A stretch of 64,000 nt of DNA from Chaetorhynchus papuensis. Its lineage: Eukaryota; Chordata; Aves; Passeriformes; Rhipiduridae. The notes under the pieces are model-generated. The model did no database searches and had not been told where the DNA came from. It worked only from the letters and a program-made list of their open reading frames with translations. The stretch is taken from positions 731,726 through 795,725 of the forward strand of contig VWYX01000085.1 of the NCBI GenBank assembly GCA_013396525.1, in the 5' to 3' direction. The position numbers were made by a program, and so were the translations under genes. Shown here in pieces: positions 38,753 through 51,000 of this stretch (position 1 is the stretch's first letter; each line of letters opens with the position of its first letter).

Positions 38753-39576
38753 AACTCTATATATAAATTCACAGATCTCTTATAAATTCCATTAGCTGTG
38801 GACCACATCCTGAGTTCCTGAAGTATGTAAATCTCACACCGTGCAAAAGCCCAGGGAAGACTCACTAATTACATCCTCTGTGTAGAAGATGACTAAAAAA
38901 GAAACAGGAATCATGGTCCTGTTGCTGTAGATGCTGACTGAGAGAGTTCCAGAGGTTCAGAGAGAGTAGGAAAAGAAATGTATTCCTGCATGGAGAGTTG
39001 TCCACAGTGCTGAGACTGGAGCTGTGACTGAGACAACTCTTTTTCTTCAGTTCCACTTTGTCACTCTGAATGGGGCAAGCAGTCACAGATGCAATTCATG
39101 TGACTAAAATTTTATTACACACCTTACAGAATTTTGTGATCTTACCTAATGTCTGCCAATTGCATTAATTCCCCATCTTGTCAATTGACACTGTATGTGG
39201 AGACAAGAAAGATCAAATCATGCCATTATTACTGAGTCTGAGCAAGTGTTAGAGGTTAGTGGCACATGTGGCATTATAGTGATGGAAATTATAATTTTAA
39301 TCAATGGTGTTCAGTGTTTGTGAAACTTTCTGAAATACAGCCAGAAGAAATATTACTCTGTCCTTACTTTGATGCTAGATGTTTTCTTTAATTATATTTC
39401 TTCCCACCGGTGAGGTCACAATACTCCTTTCTGTATCTTCCAATATCAAGGTCAGCAGATTTCCACATCTACCACTATTGTAGCAATTAAGCAAAGATTC
39501 CTGTTGACTGTGACAGTTCTATAAGGCAAGGCTAGCTGTTAGTTTGCTAGCTACTAAGGAGCTCTCCACTAGAGAG

Positions 39577-39627
39577 CCTTATAAATTTTTATTATATATT
39601 CCTCATAATAATTCCTTATAAATTTTT
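39577..39627 (+). repeat. 14-base direct repeat in an AT-rich segment
   Basis: CCTTATAAATTTTT occurs at 39577-39590 and again at 39614-39627, 37 bases apart. A 6-base inverted repeat, GCTCTC (39561-39566) and GAGAGC (39572-39577), lies just before it. It is small enough to be chance or a local slippage duplication. Confidence 0.8.
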
Positions 39628-40446
39628 CAAAATCCTAGCAGTTTTATTGAGAAAAATCACAAAAATTAATGGGGTACAGTATTAAGCTAAAACCTCACCA
39701 AGATCCATCTGTGACTTTGTCACAGAAGGAGGACTTGCTATCTCAGGTTGGCATCTTTATTGTCTCCATGTCAGGAACATTTCTCCTTATCTGTTCACTC
39801 TTAACAGATGAAGGTAAATAGCTGATGTCATTTGTGAACTGACTAAATCAGCATCCTTAATAATGTGGAGATAGAGGAAATCATGACAGTGACCATTACA
39901 TGATAGAAAGATCTTCTATTCAGCAGGAGCAGCATGTTAATACTTCTTTGTTTGCAAGTCCTTGTTGTTTGTGTTTGATTTGGTTATTTTTTTATTAATT
40001 GGGAAACAGAACGTAAAACACTTTTAATAGTACTGTTCATTTCTTTTGTGTATCTATACAAAGATTCAGTCCCTAATTACCTATCACATTTTTATTTTTC
40101 CAACAGACTTCTGGTATAGGAGCTGTAAGATATTCTTGAAAGCAATAAAATTTGTGCAGAAAGGTCATGTACTGGGCATACTGGAGATCATGACGTAAAT
40201 GAGGGAAGGTATTGGAAAAAGACAACGGAGATCCTTATATCTTAAACAGTTGAATGCTGACATGGGGAAGTGGGCCTTGTGTCTGTCTCTGCCACAGCAT
40301 TCCTATATGTTGCTAGGGAAACTGCCTAAGCTACACTACTAACAATATTATATGTCCTTCATATGTCCCATATGCACATTCTTAAGATGCTGATTTGCAC
40401 ATGTGATGGGTACTTAAAGTTGCAACTGAAGTTACAGGAGCCATGC

Positions 40447-40463
40447 AAAAAAAAAAAAAAAAA
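40447..40463 (+). repeat. (A)17 homopolymer
   Basis: An isolated A-run without AATAAA upstream or any recognisable retrocopy. Confidence 0.9.
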
Positions 40464-42622
40464 TTAGGTTATCTGAAATCCCCCAAATTCTTTCAAAACT
40501 CAAGTGTCCAGTTTTCTTCACTTGGGGACTCAAAATTAGTAGACATTTCTAAGGTTAACTGTTTTCCTCCTTAACTCTTAGTCTGTAAAACAGAATAGTG
40601 GTTTTTCCTCACATAAATGGTTTCCATGGAAAGAAAGCAGTTCTTCAGATATCTTGAGAGATCATGCCCTCAGAAAGTACACACGGAAATTAACACACAT
40701 GGCTTTACAAAAGAATTTGAAAAGTGTCATTTTGTTAAAATTATTAAGATACAATGTGAAAAAGTAAATGAGGCAGACTTGTTGCAAACATTAAATAATT
40801 TGATTGTGTAATTAAACCCCACGTTACCACACATATGCCTCAACGACTCAATTAATTTTGCACAATGAACCCTAATTTTTGCCCCTTCTACTTTATCAGT
40901 TTCGAATTTTGCTTTTCAATGATTCCTTACCTGTGAGCAGATGTATGTATAATATAGCATGGGCAGATCCTAATGCAGATGCTCTTTTACTTGAGGTCAT
41001 CATACTATATACTCACCCCTGAAAGAGCATTAGTAATTACACATTAACCCTGTTTACTAAGCCTCAATACTTTCACAGTCTATATAGCAGCAAGAATATG
41101 TATTAATTACGTGGTGTAATAGTTTGCCTCTGCAAAAGTAATAACTCTTGTTTGGAACTCTAGAGCCTGTAGCCCACATTTTGACATTGATATTTTTCCC
41201 AATGGAAAGTTACTTCTGTGGCTGTCTATGGATTTGCAAAGCTCATAGTATTTTTCTCCAGTCTTGAATATAGTACTAGAGTTCTCTTGCAGAAATACAG
41301 TGTTATTCAGTGTATTCACCCCAGGGGATGGGAAGGATTTTAAAGCATCTGCTGATAACACTATGTATTGAAAAATGCCTTTTTCACATACATGCTGGCA
41401 GATATTAATTTACATTTGGTGTCATGATAAAGTTAGCTTTGTGGATCTGGAAGAAGGTACCCTGACAGAGATTTTTTGAATCACTTGTTCCACATGAATG
41501 CAGCCGGAGTGGGGGAGTATTCGCATAATTCTGCTCCTCTGATACTGAGGCCTCTGGTTCCCTCATGGTTTTCAGCAGAAGCCACTGCTTTCTGAAGAGC
41601 CACTGCTGCTTGAAAGCAAGGCTTTGTTTGCTTCCAGACATTTCTTGCCATGGGCTTTTACCCAAAGCAAGTTAGTACCACGATCCCAGCTCCAGTGATG
41701 GGAAGTTAGACTTCCCAGAGTGTCAAGACCAGCGGCGGTTTCCTTTGCAGCACTACTACTATCATTAAGGGAGCTAGAAGTCCTCAAATGGCTTCTGTAT
41801 ACCATCAATTACATCATATGATTGCTAGAAAATCAAAAGCATATGAGAGACACAATTGTAATATCTGGCCTCTTTCCAAAGTAGAGAGAACAAACAAAAC
41901 CAAAGGGAAAGCAGTGAATATGATTCTTTGGGAAATGAGAAAGGAAACTTGGTTTTTAATTTCAACAATATTTTTAAGGAGAAAGGGACATTTTGTCTTC
42001 AGAGCAAATCCTGTAACCTTCATTTAACCAGTAAAAAATGACTGAGGTGGGCAAGATTATGAAGGTGAAGTTCTGACAAATATTCTTCCATCCCTGCTAG
42101 GACAAAGGTTATGCTCTCGTCTTTTGTATTGCCTGCCATTTTCTTCCAGGCAGCTGAACCATTCCTTCTGAAAGGTCTCTTTGGTCTGGGACCCCTAAAA
42201 GCTCATATAATATCTTCAGCAGGTTTGTGTTTCTTGTCTCTTTCTCTCTCTCCTTTTTTTTTCCCTTTTCGTTTTTTCCACTGAAACCCGTTTTGAGCTT
42301 CTTTGAGGGCTTGAGGTGCGTAAGCTTATAAAATTGTGGCAGCAGCAACAGCCTTGAAGAGGATACAATAGCTGCTGTACATCTGCTACGATGTTCTTAA
42401 GTATTTGCGGCATGCTGGCTTAAGCCTGTCAGTTTTTGTAAGGGCTACCTGTTACAATGCACCTAATTAGCTTACTGGCTATTTGGAGACAGCTCTACTG
42501 GTTTTTCTATCATCCAGTCTTTATTAAGTGAGCTGTTGCTGAGACGAATAGGTTCTTTATAATGATGAGGTCCTTTTTACGCTTATTAGTCCTTAAAGCA
42601 AGCCTCTTCTTATAGAACAAAG

Positions 42623-42672
42623 TTCTCCCTCTCTCTCCCCCTCTTCCTTCCCCTCTCTCTCATTTTTTTTCT
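42623..42672 (+). repeat. Pyrimidine-rich tract
   Basis: About 50 bases of CT, CCT and T-runs, with almost no purine on this strand. Confidence 0.9.
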
Positions 42673-43876
42673 TAAGACTTGCAGTGGAAGAAGTAAAGCA
42701 GCTTTTTTTCTGCTGAAGTATTTTATTAAAAGTTTTAGTGGCTGCACTAAGAGCAAGGTGCCTGTGCCTTTAATCATTTTCATCTTTAAAACAGAACCTT
42801 ATATTTTCACATCTTCAGCTGTCCCAGAGGGCAGCTAGGCCATCTTTAACAACATTAATTTCTCTTTATGACAGGACTAGTGCTGCCCCAGGTCTTCAGA
42901 ACTGCCTAAAATGTCTGGAAAAGTAGATAATGAAGAGGATGTTAGAATTGTAAACAAGAACAATTTGGTAATAAAAACCATATATTTTCTCCATAGGACT
43001 TCGGGCTTAATATTGCAGCAGCAAAAGTGTCACAAGTCATAATTTGTTGATGGCTACTGTACATTAGTTACTGTAGGAGCATGTGCATAAAGGGCAAGAA
43101 CTATTGGCTTTGCATTAAAGAACATCTAAGATGGGTAATACTAATTTGCTTGTTTTGATTAATCTCTTTTGTTTGCTTTTATTGCAGTATAATCCTACCA
43201 AAAAAATCTCACACATTCTGCTTTGTAAATCCTGTGACTGTTTAGGAAAAGTTGCTTTCTGCTATGTGGAAATGCTGGACAATCACCTCAGCCATGCTGT
43301 CGGCATGAGCTGGAGCAGCCCCCGGCCCTGGGAATTATCCTCACCTCCATGAGACACAGATTCCTGAATAGAGAACCGTTTGAAAGAATGAAATGCTGGT
43401 CTCTTTTCTAGTATGATTATGGAGTTTACCAGCTGTGCATCCCTGCCTCTGTCTACCCATACATCCTTTATTGCTGACAGGGTTTATGAGTGTAATATGA
43501 TGGAGTAAGAAACAGTAGATTTTTCCCAAGAAGCCGAGCACAGCTCTTTGTCTGCAGAGAATGTAGGAGGGTAGTATAAAATGGTAAGCATTGTAGTCTG
43601 CAGATGTCATAAACAGGGCTATCTTTTCATCTTAAGGTGCACAGCCACTGAGAAAGTTCATGCTGTACTTAACCTTTGGCCTTCTGCTGATCTTTTGTTG
43701 CTCTGCATTAGTGTGCTGAAATCTGAAAACACAATCCTTACAATACCTACCACCTTTCTTTCAGCAGTGCGGTTTCCCTTCATAATTTGCATCTGCCGCT
43801 TTTAGCAGACTGAACTTAGTCCAGTTTCTTCTGCCCAGTCACCAGACTTCAGACTTCCTGGATAAAACCAAACCAG

Positions 43877-43893
43877 AAAAAAAAAAAAAAAAA
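43877..43893 (+). repeat. (A)17 homopolymer
   Basis: An isolated A-run in an A-rich stretch, with no sign of a retrocopied gene upstream. Confidence 0.9.
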
Positions 43894-46800
43894 GGTACAA
43901 AAAAGAACAAATCCAAAAACCCCAGACTGTATTGACGTATTTCATATTAGTTGACAGCAACATTGTGTGTTTCCTATTAAAAGTTATAGGCTCAATCAGT
44001 AGTTTTGCTTACTCAGAGAATGCAGTATTTCAGCACTAAATGTTTTAAGCTAATTGGTCCAATACTGAGGTATCACATTATGCACTTTAGTGAGGAAAAT
44101 AAATTGGCTGCGTTTTCTAGGGTTCTTTTCTGAGTCTATGCACCCCCTGCTTCCTCTAGCCCCCCACCCCCGCTCCAGTCAGGACAACAGCTTTTCTGTC
44201 ATTAATTCTACATCAAATTATTTCCTTGGTGAATCAGTTCCGAGGCTAATGAGCTGCCTGCGCTTGCAGTTTGCCTCATTGTTTTTAGTGGAGTTTCAGA
44301 CGAGGGCATATCACTTTAACACTCGTCGGTGATAGCGGGATCATTCCCCAGACAGGGCTCACTCAGCCTTGATACAAACTGAAAGGCTAAAATGAGCACT
44401 CTTCTATTATTTAGGTACCTGTCCAGAGGTTGGAAGAAATCCTACTTCTGCGGATTTAGCTAAAGAAAGCAGAGATAACCACCTTGCCTTCTGTGTCTAA
44501 TAAGATGTGAAAAGGGAGAAATAATGAGTATTACACTGTATTCTCATGTAAAAGGCTGAGAAACAATACTCTCAGAACACTGGCAGCAATTCCAGTCATT
44601 TTCAAATGAAAAGGACTATTTGTTTCCAAATTACACCAGCCACTGGAATGCATACATATATGGCTCCAAAATCCTCATTTTGCGAAGTAAAATTACCTTT
44701 CAGTAATTTAGTCACTGCAGGCTTTCCCTGCTGCCTGGCCAGGAGCTATCAGATAGCTTGCAGCTGCAGCCTGAAACGGGACCATTTTTTTCCAGGACAG
44801 GCAGTTAGTTAGTAGAGCCATCAGTGTGGCATCTGTCATCCCGCTAGGTCCAAATTGTTTTCTATGATGGATGTCACAGTCTGTATGATCAAAATAGGAG
44901 CCCTGCTGCTTTTAATTGCAAAATCGGAGTACTTGCACATTTGTTATTATGCTGAGGTTATTACCTCACACAAAATGAATTAACAGGTGAAAATAATTGA
45001 TGAGAGGAGTCTTGGGATTTTTAGCCTCTTCAAAGAGACTTTGTAATTATGGCATAATGAATGTTCTGAGACATATCTGTGGGGGGCAGCATGAGACCAC
45101 CAAAGATCTCTTTAGATTGATGATAAATTCAGTGAAATCTACTGTAATACTGCTTAAATTTACTTAGCAATTAGTTTAATAGGCCTACATGATTCATGAT
45201 AACGTAGTGAGAATTTTTAAATAAGTTTGTTCCATCCATTTATAAATTAAGCCGCTTACCTCAGCTTTCTTCCCAAGGTGATGGAATATGTTAACTAATC
45301 AGACTTTCTGAAACAAAGATGATGTTGGGCAGGGATTTTGGTTACTGGAATACATTTCTATTTAAATACTTCACTGCTTTCATCTTACACGTGGTGAATC
45401 TCTCCCCGCCGGCCCCATGCCACCACCACCCCTCCACCTCCTCTCATCAAATTTTGTCCAAAGATAGTATTAATGGTCCTTTAGCAGAAGGAGACTGTGC
45501 AGTTGTCTTGCAAAGTAAATCGTTCAAGCATTTTGTAATCTGGAGTAATTGTTCCTGGCTTTCTGACCACTATTCCATTCAGACTTGGTCAGGTTTCAAA
45601 TTCATCTGGTTCCTGAGTACAACCAGACTGATGCACTCCAGTCCATCTCTCCTCTCACTCTGACACTCTTCAGTTTCACAAGGTGTCTGCAGCACAGTGC
45701 GCTTTCTCACCAGGCTGTCCTGCTGGTGCTGAGGGGGAAATGCTCTTTTATTTTATTTCTGAATTCTTGCATTTAACAGGCAGGGCTGGCTCACTGAGGA
45801 GCAGGTTTGCATGTGATGTGCATTCAATTAAGCACATAAGCAGATTTTAAATATCAGATTTTAAAAGTGCCAAAAAGTAAAAATTGTCGGATTAATTCAA
45901 TAACTAGTAAATAATTCACTGTATAAAACTCACAGGGGAAAGCCTCCACATGGTGTATGAGCAAAGTTCATCCTCTTTCTGTTGCACATTACGTTATTGA
46001 CATACCAGATACATTCAAACACCTCAAGGTTACTCATTAATTTGCAAGGGTTTAAATCTAATTTAATTCCAGCTACTACTGACATCCTGAAGATTCTACA
46101 ATAGAGTTTGTAACAGCTATGCCTTCAGTTCAGACTGTGGGCTAAGGGAAATATGCAACAGAGGAAGGGAGAAGTTGCTACTAATTAGAAAATAACGGAA
46201 AGAAACCTATCTTGGGATCTTAGCTGATAGGTCACATGGGGCTTTTCACTAATTTACTATACTTCCATAAGCTCTCTCCACACCCGCAATACATTATTTG
46301 TTGTCATTCCAGGTATAAGGCACACAAAGAATAGGTAAGATTACATATAGACAGATATGCACAGGATTTACTTTCCTCACAAGACAATGACACTTTGTTT
46401 TCAGAGAATCCCATTTATTCTTGGGAGGATTTCTAACTGAAGCTTTGAACAGTTCTCTAAATAAAACATACATCACCCTAGTGAGCTAAAACGACATGTA
46501 TCACTGGGACATGCAGTTGATGTTCAGTTAATTCCTTTTAAATTCTGATTCCCTTCCCTCATGCACACATCATTAAAAAAAAAAGAGAAATCTTTGTGGT
46601 TTCTTCTTTATTTTATTGTAGTTACATTTTACACCTATAGTTTTGTCCCTCTTTCTACATCATGCATTCTTTTCAGATTTACCGTCAATGTTTGGTGTTT
46701 AAAAGCATATAGTATCAAAGGGTCTCAGAAAAAGAAAGAGAAAATGCCTAGCAAGATAATACAATAAATGCAAGACAAGTAGTAGATTGCCCCACATGTG

Positions 46801-47400
46801 AAGCGGACTGTGGTAACTCATATCAGGCTTCCTGTCACTTGCTGAGACATTTTTCATAAACCCTCACACGCTTGCATTTATCTTCAGTACAAACCCCAAG
46901 ATGAATTCTCCAAAGACATTAACAATAGATAAATGCTTATTAAACAAAACAGTCTATTCAAGAGTAAGTATAGTGTCTGGATTAGACACAGCAAGATGTT
47001 TATAAAATCAAATATACATTATGTCTTTTGGCTTGATGCTTTTGGCTGTTCTATGAATTTTTTTTCAGCATTTCGTTATAATCTTAATAAACATGAAATA
47101 AAAGACAAACAGAAGCTCTCATTTAAGTGATATCACCTTTGATGCCTGTTTGATTCATAATATATAGATGGATTCTCTGGATAACTTATAATATAGTAGC
47201 AGTAAAATTAGGGAGAAATAGGGCCAAGGGAAGATGACTCTGGATATATTTCATGTCAGTGGACACTGCAATATTGTTATGAAAGTCTTTTTGCTAAAAG
47301 CATTTCAGAATCCAACTCATAACTTCACTTAAGAAACACTAGAGTGCACAATTTTTGTCCCTGACAAATTTTGAAAAAAAGTCTCCAACAAAGAACAGCA

Positions 47401-47484
47401 ACCCCCCCCCAAAAAAAACCCAAAACAACCAAAAAACACCGCAAAGAAAAAGACAAACTAAATCAAAATCACAAAAAAACCCCT
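47401..47484 (+). repeat. A/C-rich low-complexity tract
   Basis: A run of nine Cs, then A-runs broken by CC and CCC, ending in ACAAAAAAACCCC. It parallels the tract at 36181. Confidence 0.9.
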
Positions 47485-47933
47485 GAACCCAGCAGAATTG
47501 TACATGTTTTATGATAGCTTTAAGACAAATGATACACGAAAATGTGGTGCATAATCGACTGCAAAAGCAAATACCAGTCTCTTTCTTTTGAATGCACTCT
47601 GCAAGTGCAAATATTTATATGGCACCCAGTGACTACAAATAGTTCCAAGCAGAGTGCAGTTTTCCTAAATCTGGTTTTATAGCTACACATTTGATGTGTT
47701 GTTTAACTATCATGGAATGCAAGACGGACAGAATAAAAATAACTGCATTATTCATGCATCAGTATAAAATATTGGGGAGGCTATGGTTTGTGAATTACAT
47801 CAACAGGCAAATCCAAACCCTACATTTGCTATCTAAAATTGCAAGTTTAATATGTAATGAGGTTGCAAATTAATCTCATGGATGATGTAAGAACGTTAGC
47901 CTTACATGTAACCTTGCTCCTGATAGCCCTTTC

Positions 47934-47953
47934 ATTCAGTAATTAAACTGAAT
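47934..47953. repeat. Perfect palindrome around a TAATTA core
   Basis: ATTCAGT (47934-47940) and its exact complement ACTGAAT (47947-47953) flank AATTAA. The centre includes TAATTA, the core bound by many paired-type homeodomain dimers. A dimer-binding site is possible, but so is chance. Confidence 0.6.
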
Positions 47954-48026
47954 TTGACTCTGGGTCTGTTTTCTTTAGATGGTCCCTGTTCCTGAGTAAT
48001 ACCCCATAGGAGCCCCACACTACTGA

Positions 48027-48088
48027 TGTATTGCATTAATATATCATCAGAAGCAGTTGTCATTCCAATGATATATTAGTGTAATACA
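48027..48088 (+). other. 21-base-pair hairpin, possible small structured RNA
   Basis: Positions 48027-48047 pair with 48068-48088 around a 20-base loop. Nineteen pairs are Watson-Crick. The other two (48033 with 48082, and 48036 with 48079) are G-T, so in plus-strand RNA the stem would be unbroken. An outer 5-base stem (48010-48014 with 48098-48102) could extend it past an asymmetric internal loop. The length is like a short precursor microRNA, but the stem is very AT-rich, the lower stem is poor, and I recognise no known microRNA seed. A miniature inverted-repeat relic or an enhancer palindrome are alternatives. Confidence 0.4.
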
Positions 48089-51000
48089 CGAGAATGAGGC
48101 TCACTGATGATGTATTTAGTCCTTACAATATGGCATTGTCCAGGGAAGCAAGGGTCCAATAAGAGATTCATTACAATTACAGTATGAAGTCAGCTAATGC
48201 ACTGCAGGTTGGGAAATGCATTTCGGGTACCAGGTAGGTAATTTTGATGCTAAATCCAATGTCTTGTCATTGTTTCTGCTGCTTCAGACTACAAGATTTT
48301 GTGACAGCAGTTGAAAATAATTCCAAAAAATGAACAAGCATTCTCTTATCTCTATTTACTTCCCTTTTTTTTTTTGTTAAGCTACTCTTTGTGAACTGTA
48401 TGAAAACCATAGGCTATTGGTTTTTTTCTCTTCCTCTTGGTGTATTTTTGCTCTCAAAATGTAAGCATCTTAGACCTGGGACCTACATTTCATGGATGAT
48501 TGTGAAGCATTTCTCACTTCCTGGAATCTCCCATAAGCAAATATTTATTAACAATACTGGCAAGATCTGCATCTTGTTTTAGGTGCTTCTTGATAGCTTT
48601 TCATCAGAGCTTTCACAGCTGCTGAAGGTGTCCTTCCCCTGTGAAAGATAAAGTTTCTGGAATCACTGTGAGTCAGCAATACTGATGAAATAAGTCATAT
48701 TTCTCACTTTTTACCTTAGTGAAGTCTGCAGGTAGATGAATATTTCCTCTGCTATAAGAAGTGGTCTTTGTTGCCAGAGCTACCAAATAAGGAAGATTTG
48801 AAGAGAATCATTTTTTTTAAGGTCTACAAGTACATTTTCTGCTAATAGACCTTGCAAAACATGCTCTAAATGTAGACGAATTAGAGACTTCCATTCTGCA
48901 CATTCCATCTAGCCTCTGCTGCTTTTTCGGAGAGGACAAGAAATAGGAAGAGGAAAAAATGGAGACTTTCAGATGTTTATAATATAGGGCTGAAAGAAAG
49001 AGGGGTATTTCATACATTGGGAAAGCAGTTACTGCTCGCTCTCCTACAGTCTTTGATTGCATCGTAAATAAAACGGTAGTTTGAGTCGTCCTGGACATAC
49101 GATGTATTGAGATGCTGGCTGGAAGGCCAGTCAGGAAGTTAAAATTATGGTGGAAGACCCTTAGGTTGGTGTTGGCTGGACATGGAATGAAGTGATATGC
49201 TCATTTATTGAAGAGGAAAGGAAACGAAAATGTGCAGCGGTTTTATAGCATCTCCTGGCCAAAGCATGCTGCCGAAACCACTCATGTTTTGAAGAGTCTT
49301 CTTGTCTTTCTTCTCCTGAGATGATTAGCTTGAGCAGAACAAAGTAAAGAAAAAAGAGGAAAAAAAATTGAAATATAAGATAACTTGATGAACTTCTATT
49401 GTCTGCAGCCTTGGAAACTTGATTCTACTCCTGCAAAAGGGAAAGTCAAGAGAAGATGTATGTGGTAGGTAATGGAAATGATATGTGACAATGGAGTGAA
49501 GAGGGGTGCAAGTATCATCAGTGGGTCTGAAATGATTCATGTATGTGTGGATACATCCCCTGGCATATCTTTTAGACATATGTGTGGAATTTCAAACTAG
49601 TTAACAGGATTGCTAGAGTAATTTGTAGAGTAATGTTAACTATAGCTTCCACTTAGAATTCCAAACTGTGTCCCCTGTATCCCCGTCCCCACACTGTGTA
49701 CTGTTTCTACTGAGAGTGCTCAGATTTAAAGCAATGAAACTATACCTCTTGGGACTTCATTGTGATGACTGATCAGCTGAGTATCAGGCTGTGGAGGTGA
49801 CACCTACCCAGGTGTTTGTGCTGTCTTTCTGGGAATGGAGTTCAGAATTTCCTCCAAACCAGTTTCTCTTTACTTGGGGATTGTATCTTGGATTTAGCAT
49901 CCATCAGGCTTGCAGAAGTCCCCTGGCTACCCTGCAATTCTAACAACTCACAAACAAAAGTTTCAAATCCTTTGAAAAGCTTAAAAGCCAGGAAGACTGC
50001 GGCCTTGCCAAGCATGGAAGTTGGAAGAGGAGCCTTTGGCCCCTTAGGTCTCTCTTTACCTTCTCTCATGCTAGTGGCTGGCACAGCTGAAGACTTTTTG
50101 CTGAAACTGTTTGAGATGAGTGATCCCATTGCTCTCACTTCCCAGAGCTGACAAGGGGAGGTAGATCATTTCTGCTGTCACCTCTATGGGTCTAGTGAGC
50201 TGGTGGAAAGCAGCTAATCTTAACCAGGTACTCCCAACACCTGATAATCTAAGTGTGAGAGCCTCAGATCAGAGCTCATTTGCCCAGGTGCAGCCTGCAC
50301 AGACTTTGTGCAGCGCTGTGTTTGCCTGCCAGGTGTGCTGACTGCAACCCCCCATGCACTTCCAAATGCAAGAGTAAGGCTTGAGTACCTGGCACGTTAT
50401 ATCATAATGTGCATCTCTGGAATTCCTCCAGCCTGACTGGGGAAACCGAGGCATGGAGCTACAAAGCGAATTGCTCTCTTCTTCTTGTCGTACCCCAGAA
50501 ATATATGTGTTAAATTTTATTTAACATTTTATTTGATCTTATGTAATTTGTCACAAATATCCCCTTTTATTTCTCACTCTCCCTGTTTAAGATCCACCCT
50601 TTCTAGATTATTCACATGAATGCCTTCCTGAGAATGCTTTAGCATTAACTGTTTTTATTTATAAGGACCTATTCAACAACCTAATAGCAAGAATGCATTA
50701 AATCTGTTTTAATTTGTCTTAGAGCTTCTTTTTAAAAAACTCTGAGGCTCCTTGTATCTCTTACATTTATTAAGATTGATCATGATTGCATATAAATGTC
50801 CAATTTAGCAAGACATTATACCGTGTCCTTGAGTTTTCCAAAATATTATCCTAATTTCAAGCAGCATTTTTCCTAGACTTGCCATCAAGTAGTCTAATTC
50901 TTATCTACATATGCTATCTACAGAAACATGAAGTATTGTACTCAATTTCCCTGTATTTTGGCTGAATAAAGCTATTATCTAGATGCATGTGTGCCTAGAA

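Larger units (their letters stand above)
37798..42430. other. Unannotated non-coding stretch
   Basis: AT-rich sequence with several simple repeats listed separately. No open frame above about 90 codons and no transposon was recognised. A pyrimidine-rich run at 42231-42279 closes the stretch. Confidence 0.5.

Noticed and set aside
40447..40463. A-run as the tail of a processed pseudogene or SINE
   Set aside because: No AATAAA signal, no coding remnant and no target duplication nearby. The same holds for the runs at 28971 and 43877.
49816..50151. Overlapping 111- and 98-codon frames on opposite strands
   Set aside because: No family similarity. Opposite-strand overlap at slightly raised GC is expected by chance.
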